From Trichobilharzia regenti (taxonomy: Eukaryota; Platyhelminthes; Trematoda; Strigeidida; Schistosomatidae): a stretch of 64,000 nucleotides of DNA. The translations under genes were made by a program, and so were the position numbers. The stretch covers positions 124,001 to 188,000 of the forward strand of contig CALYDD020000398.1 in NCBI GenBank assembly GCA_944472135.2. The letters run 5' to 3'. This document shows positions 61,460 through 64,000 of this stretch, piece by piece (within the stretch, counting starts at the first letter, position 1; each line of letters opens with the position of its first letter). Under the pieces are notes generated by a model that was not told where the DNA came from, ran no database searches, and saw only the letters and a list, made by a program, of their open reading frames with translations.

Positions 61460-62860
61460 TCTGGTCTTTTTTTCTACATCGAAATTTATCAAGCGAACCA
61501 TATGTATGAAATTGTTATTATAATTACATGCCTTATATCTTTAACGAGCTTTCTTAACTTCATCATGTTTCTGTTTACAGTCGTTTCATTATTATTATTA
61601 TCATTATTATTCCTGTCCTAAATTTTGCTTATGTACATATTTGTTAAAGGAGTTAAACTGTCACAGTATATATGGAAACGCCAAATATTCCATTCTGTAT
61701 AGTTATTATAGTTTGGATCAAAGTGACTATTATTATTATTATATTATGAATATTGATTTCGTCTAAGACACAAATCAAGGTTTTACTTTATGAGAGCAGT
61801 TGAGTATCTGACAAGGCAGAGACGGAGCATCCACAAGCACTCAGTAGAAAGACAGAACATCGCCTTAAATTTACATAAATCAGTATCTTCATACATGAGT
61901 TGACATTGCATTGCCTATTCAACAGAAGGCAAATCATAATTGTCATTTATTGTAGACAGACTACTGAGTGATTGAGTCATCTCAGCTGAGTACTGTTGTT
62001 TTCGTTTGTGCAACCAATTCAGTGTCTTGAATAAGTATGAAAAATTCATGTCAATGATTGCATCTATTCAGCGGCCGATTCACATACCTCAAAATGGCAT
62101 CATTCAGTGTTTGATTTTTACTTATTTGGGTTATAAATGAAATTAAGATGGGAAGTGGCAGTTTAACTGATAAGGAATAATTTTCATTCGAGTGGGCATT
62201 AGTCAACGCTGAGATCTATGAAGTCTACAGATGATGAATATGTTTTCAACTGGACGTATTTCTGCAACCTGTTCAAGATAATTTGACTCCCTACTATTAT
62301 TTATATTGAACAGTTACTGAGATCACTATTACTATGTTAAGTATAGAAGTGATATTCTGTTCTACGACTAATCTTCATGTAATCATGGAGATATTGTAGG
62401 AATAATATCTGTGTGAAGCCAATACAATATTTCGCGGAGATGTTTACTTGCATTTAATTTTCACTTCTCTTCGCCTTTTGTATTTGTAAATCAAGTGTAT
62501 TTAATTTGTGCAACTGGTAGAAGACTAAAGGTAATCAAGTTTGCGTGAATTTTCGAATAGGTAATTAGAAATGTCAAACTGTTTCGGTAATTTAGACTTT
62601 AAGGGAGAAAACAGTTTTGTTCAGCGTTTCTCCCCAACGATTTTATTTCGACGAGGTGTATTCGTATTTGTATTTCTGATAAGTGTGTTGTATTAGTGAC
62701 ACTGAGAATCGCTCACTGTGCACAATACACACTGGACAAAATTAAATATAATCGAAATTAGAACGAACAGTTCAAAGAGGAGTGTCATTTCGGTGAACTC
62801 ACTCATACTCGCCTTTTATCAATCGCAATCGTGTGCAACATAATCTTGTATGTGTGTATT
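61460..62860. other. AT-rich stretch, no gene recognised
   Basis: Contains ATT runs near 61,590-61,610 and 61,728-61,745. No conserved coding and no match to the palindrome arms was noticed. Confidence 0.4.
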
Positions 62861-62865
62861 TTCAG

Positions 62866-62994
62866 TCTGCTCCATTTAGCACAAGAATAAAATTCGTTTC
62901 GAGGAATGATGATATCATCAGAATATTTCAAAACACTGATGAACAATCCCACTGTGACTGGATTGGAGGTGTGAAGAATGCAAGCTTTAGACTA
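62866..62994 (+). CDS. Candidate internal exon of an unknown gene
   Basis: 129 nt (43 codons) between acceptor tgtgtgtattttcag and donor gtaagt. It is open only in phase zero (SAPFSTRIKFVSRNDDIIRI through FRL) and contains one Cys. The other two phases have early stops. No domain is recognised and no partner exons were found. It could be a chance ORF. Confidence 0.35.
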
Positions 62995-62999
62995 GTAAG

Positions 63000-63490
63000 T
63001 TTGAATGATGCTTTCAAGCCTTAACTCGTCAGGATTATATCTGTATCAAGTTTTACTTTAGACTGATTCGAATTAGACGGCCGTCGAAAACAATGGATTA
63101 CTGGTAAGCTGCTTAGACGTAGTTTGAAATACTTCAATGCTACGCATCCAAGTTGTCAAATACAAGACAGTCGGAAAAATTAATTGAAGGGTAATTGGAC
63201 AATATGGGGACAAATACCAGAATGAATCCGAAAGCACGTGATCTCTAATACAATTTGATAATGCATCACTGTTTTGAAGGATCTATGATGAAGTGAACAC
63301 TTCTCAAATCGGAACTTTATTCTTCTGGTACGTTGAACACAGTAAATGCGGGCCCACACACATGTATAATAAAACAAGTGCACATACTGTCGATTGAATT
63401 CAACATGAAGAGACACTTTGCTGAACTGTCTGTTCCTACTTCTATGTCGGAATGGGTATTTTTCATGAATGAAGATAATTCACACGATTT
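63000..63490. other. No gene seen
   Basis: Short ORFs on both strands overlap here; none shows a known motif. The plus frame ending at 63,554 runs into segment Z and is probably chance. Confidence 0.4.
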
Positions 63491-64000
63491 GGAATTAGTC
63501 TTTCCCGAGGCTAGCCCTACAGTTGAATCTCGGTTAACCGATTTCGTTCAATAGTACTAGCTCTTTGCTTACTTAGTTGGTCACGTTTTTTAAGTGTAGC
63601 TGCCTCACAGCACTCTTGAGACAATTTTGAATTCATAGTGTTTCTACGCTTGAGCAGAACGACAAATAGATTCTTCAGTGAACAATCATGTTTCAGTTAT
63701 CTTCGGAGCGTTTTGTCATTGTGCATGTTTGAGGGGAATTTCTGACAGGTAAACAGCAGGAGTCAAATGTCAGTTCTCTGCTTGAAGACAACAATTCCGT
63801 TGCTTTTCATCCTTACCATAGACGAACTCAAAATTTCTCACGGTCTCTCTCAAGAAATGCTGCTGATCTGTATTACCTTACTTGCTTTACCCCAGTCCAA
63901 TCAGCTACAAAATATTTTTTTCTTAATTTTTCAGTTATAGGAAAACAATTGACCAGCACACATTGATAGATTACAAGAATATTTTTCAGAAAGCACCAAA
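63490..64000. repeat. Segment Z, extra copy of inner-arm sequence
   Basis: Matches 35,070-35,440 in direct orientation (for example cagaacgacaaatagattc and the ggagcgttttgtca/atca block) and the left arm in inverse, at roughly 80 per cent. It is interrupted by about 55 extra bases near 63,580-63,635. It runs off the window end. Confidence 0.75.

Noticed and set aside
63333..63554. 73-residue ORF as a last exon
   Set aside because: It runs into repeat segment Z and shows no domain.

Overview
The window looks like nuclear DNA of a schistosome (trematode). It is AT-rich and packed with retroelements typical of Schistosoma: an RTE-type LINE, Penelope-like elements with GIY-YIG nuclease ends, CR1/jockey-like LINE tails, tRNA-derived SINEs and an Sm-alpha type SINE that carries hammerhead ribozymes. 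There are no prokaryotic operons. The species cannot be fixed from the sequence alone.

The main structure is an imperfect palindrome of about 43 kb: left arm about 11,150-32,052, spacer 32,053-33,699, right arm 33,700-54,560. Each arm carries what I read as the same micro-exon gene (MEG), head to head: minus strand 27,144 to 11,510 and plus strand 38,588 to 53,885. Both have a TATA box, a first exon coding a signal peptide, an 80-nt exon, a chain of 9-18 nt exons, a 29-nt plus 7-nt pair and a short last exon. All of these have consensus splice sites conserved in both arms and join in one open frame. This is the best candidate for an undescribed system: a palindromic amplicon of a secreted MEG.

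Region by region: 1-418 and 6,436-6,540 are a repeat (X-Y) split by a Penelope-like element (419-6,425), itself hit by a SINE and by an RTE element with an intact 989-residue ORF. 6,541-8,300 is a repeat that recurs in direct orientation at 55,340-58,190. 8,300-11,150 holds only decayed repeats. 11,150-54,560 is the palindrome, with its spacer inside a LINE. 54,560-58,190 is a decayed RTE copy plus direct repeat, the latter split by a CR1-like LINE with a 19-bp target duplication. 58,190-61,460 holds two Penelope relics; the second is followed by a hammerhead motif. 62,866-62,994 is a possible isolated exon. 63,490-64,000 is a further copy of a palindrome segment.

The inner arms (outward to about 19.5 kb and 46.2 kb) are almost identical by eye; the outer arms are clearly more diverged. 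This suggests gene conversion of the inner part or two rounds of duplication. Copies of inner-arm sequence at both window ends suggest the locus continues as a larger array.
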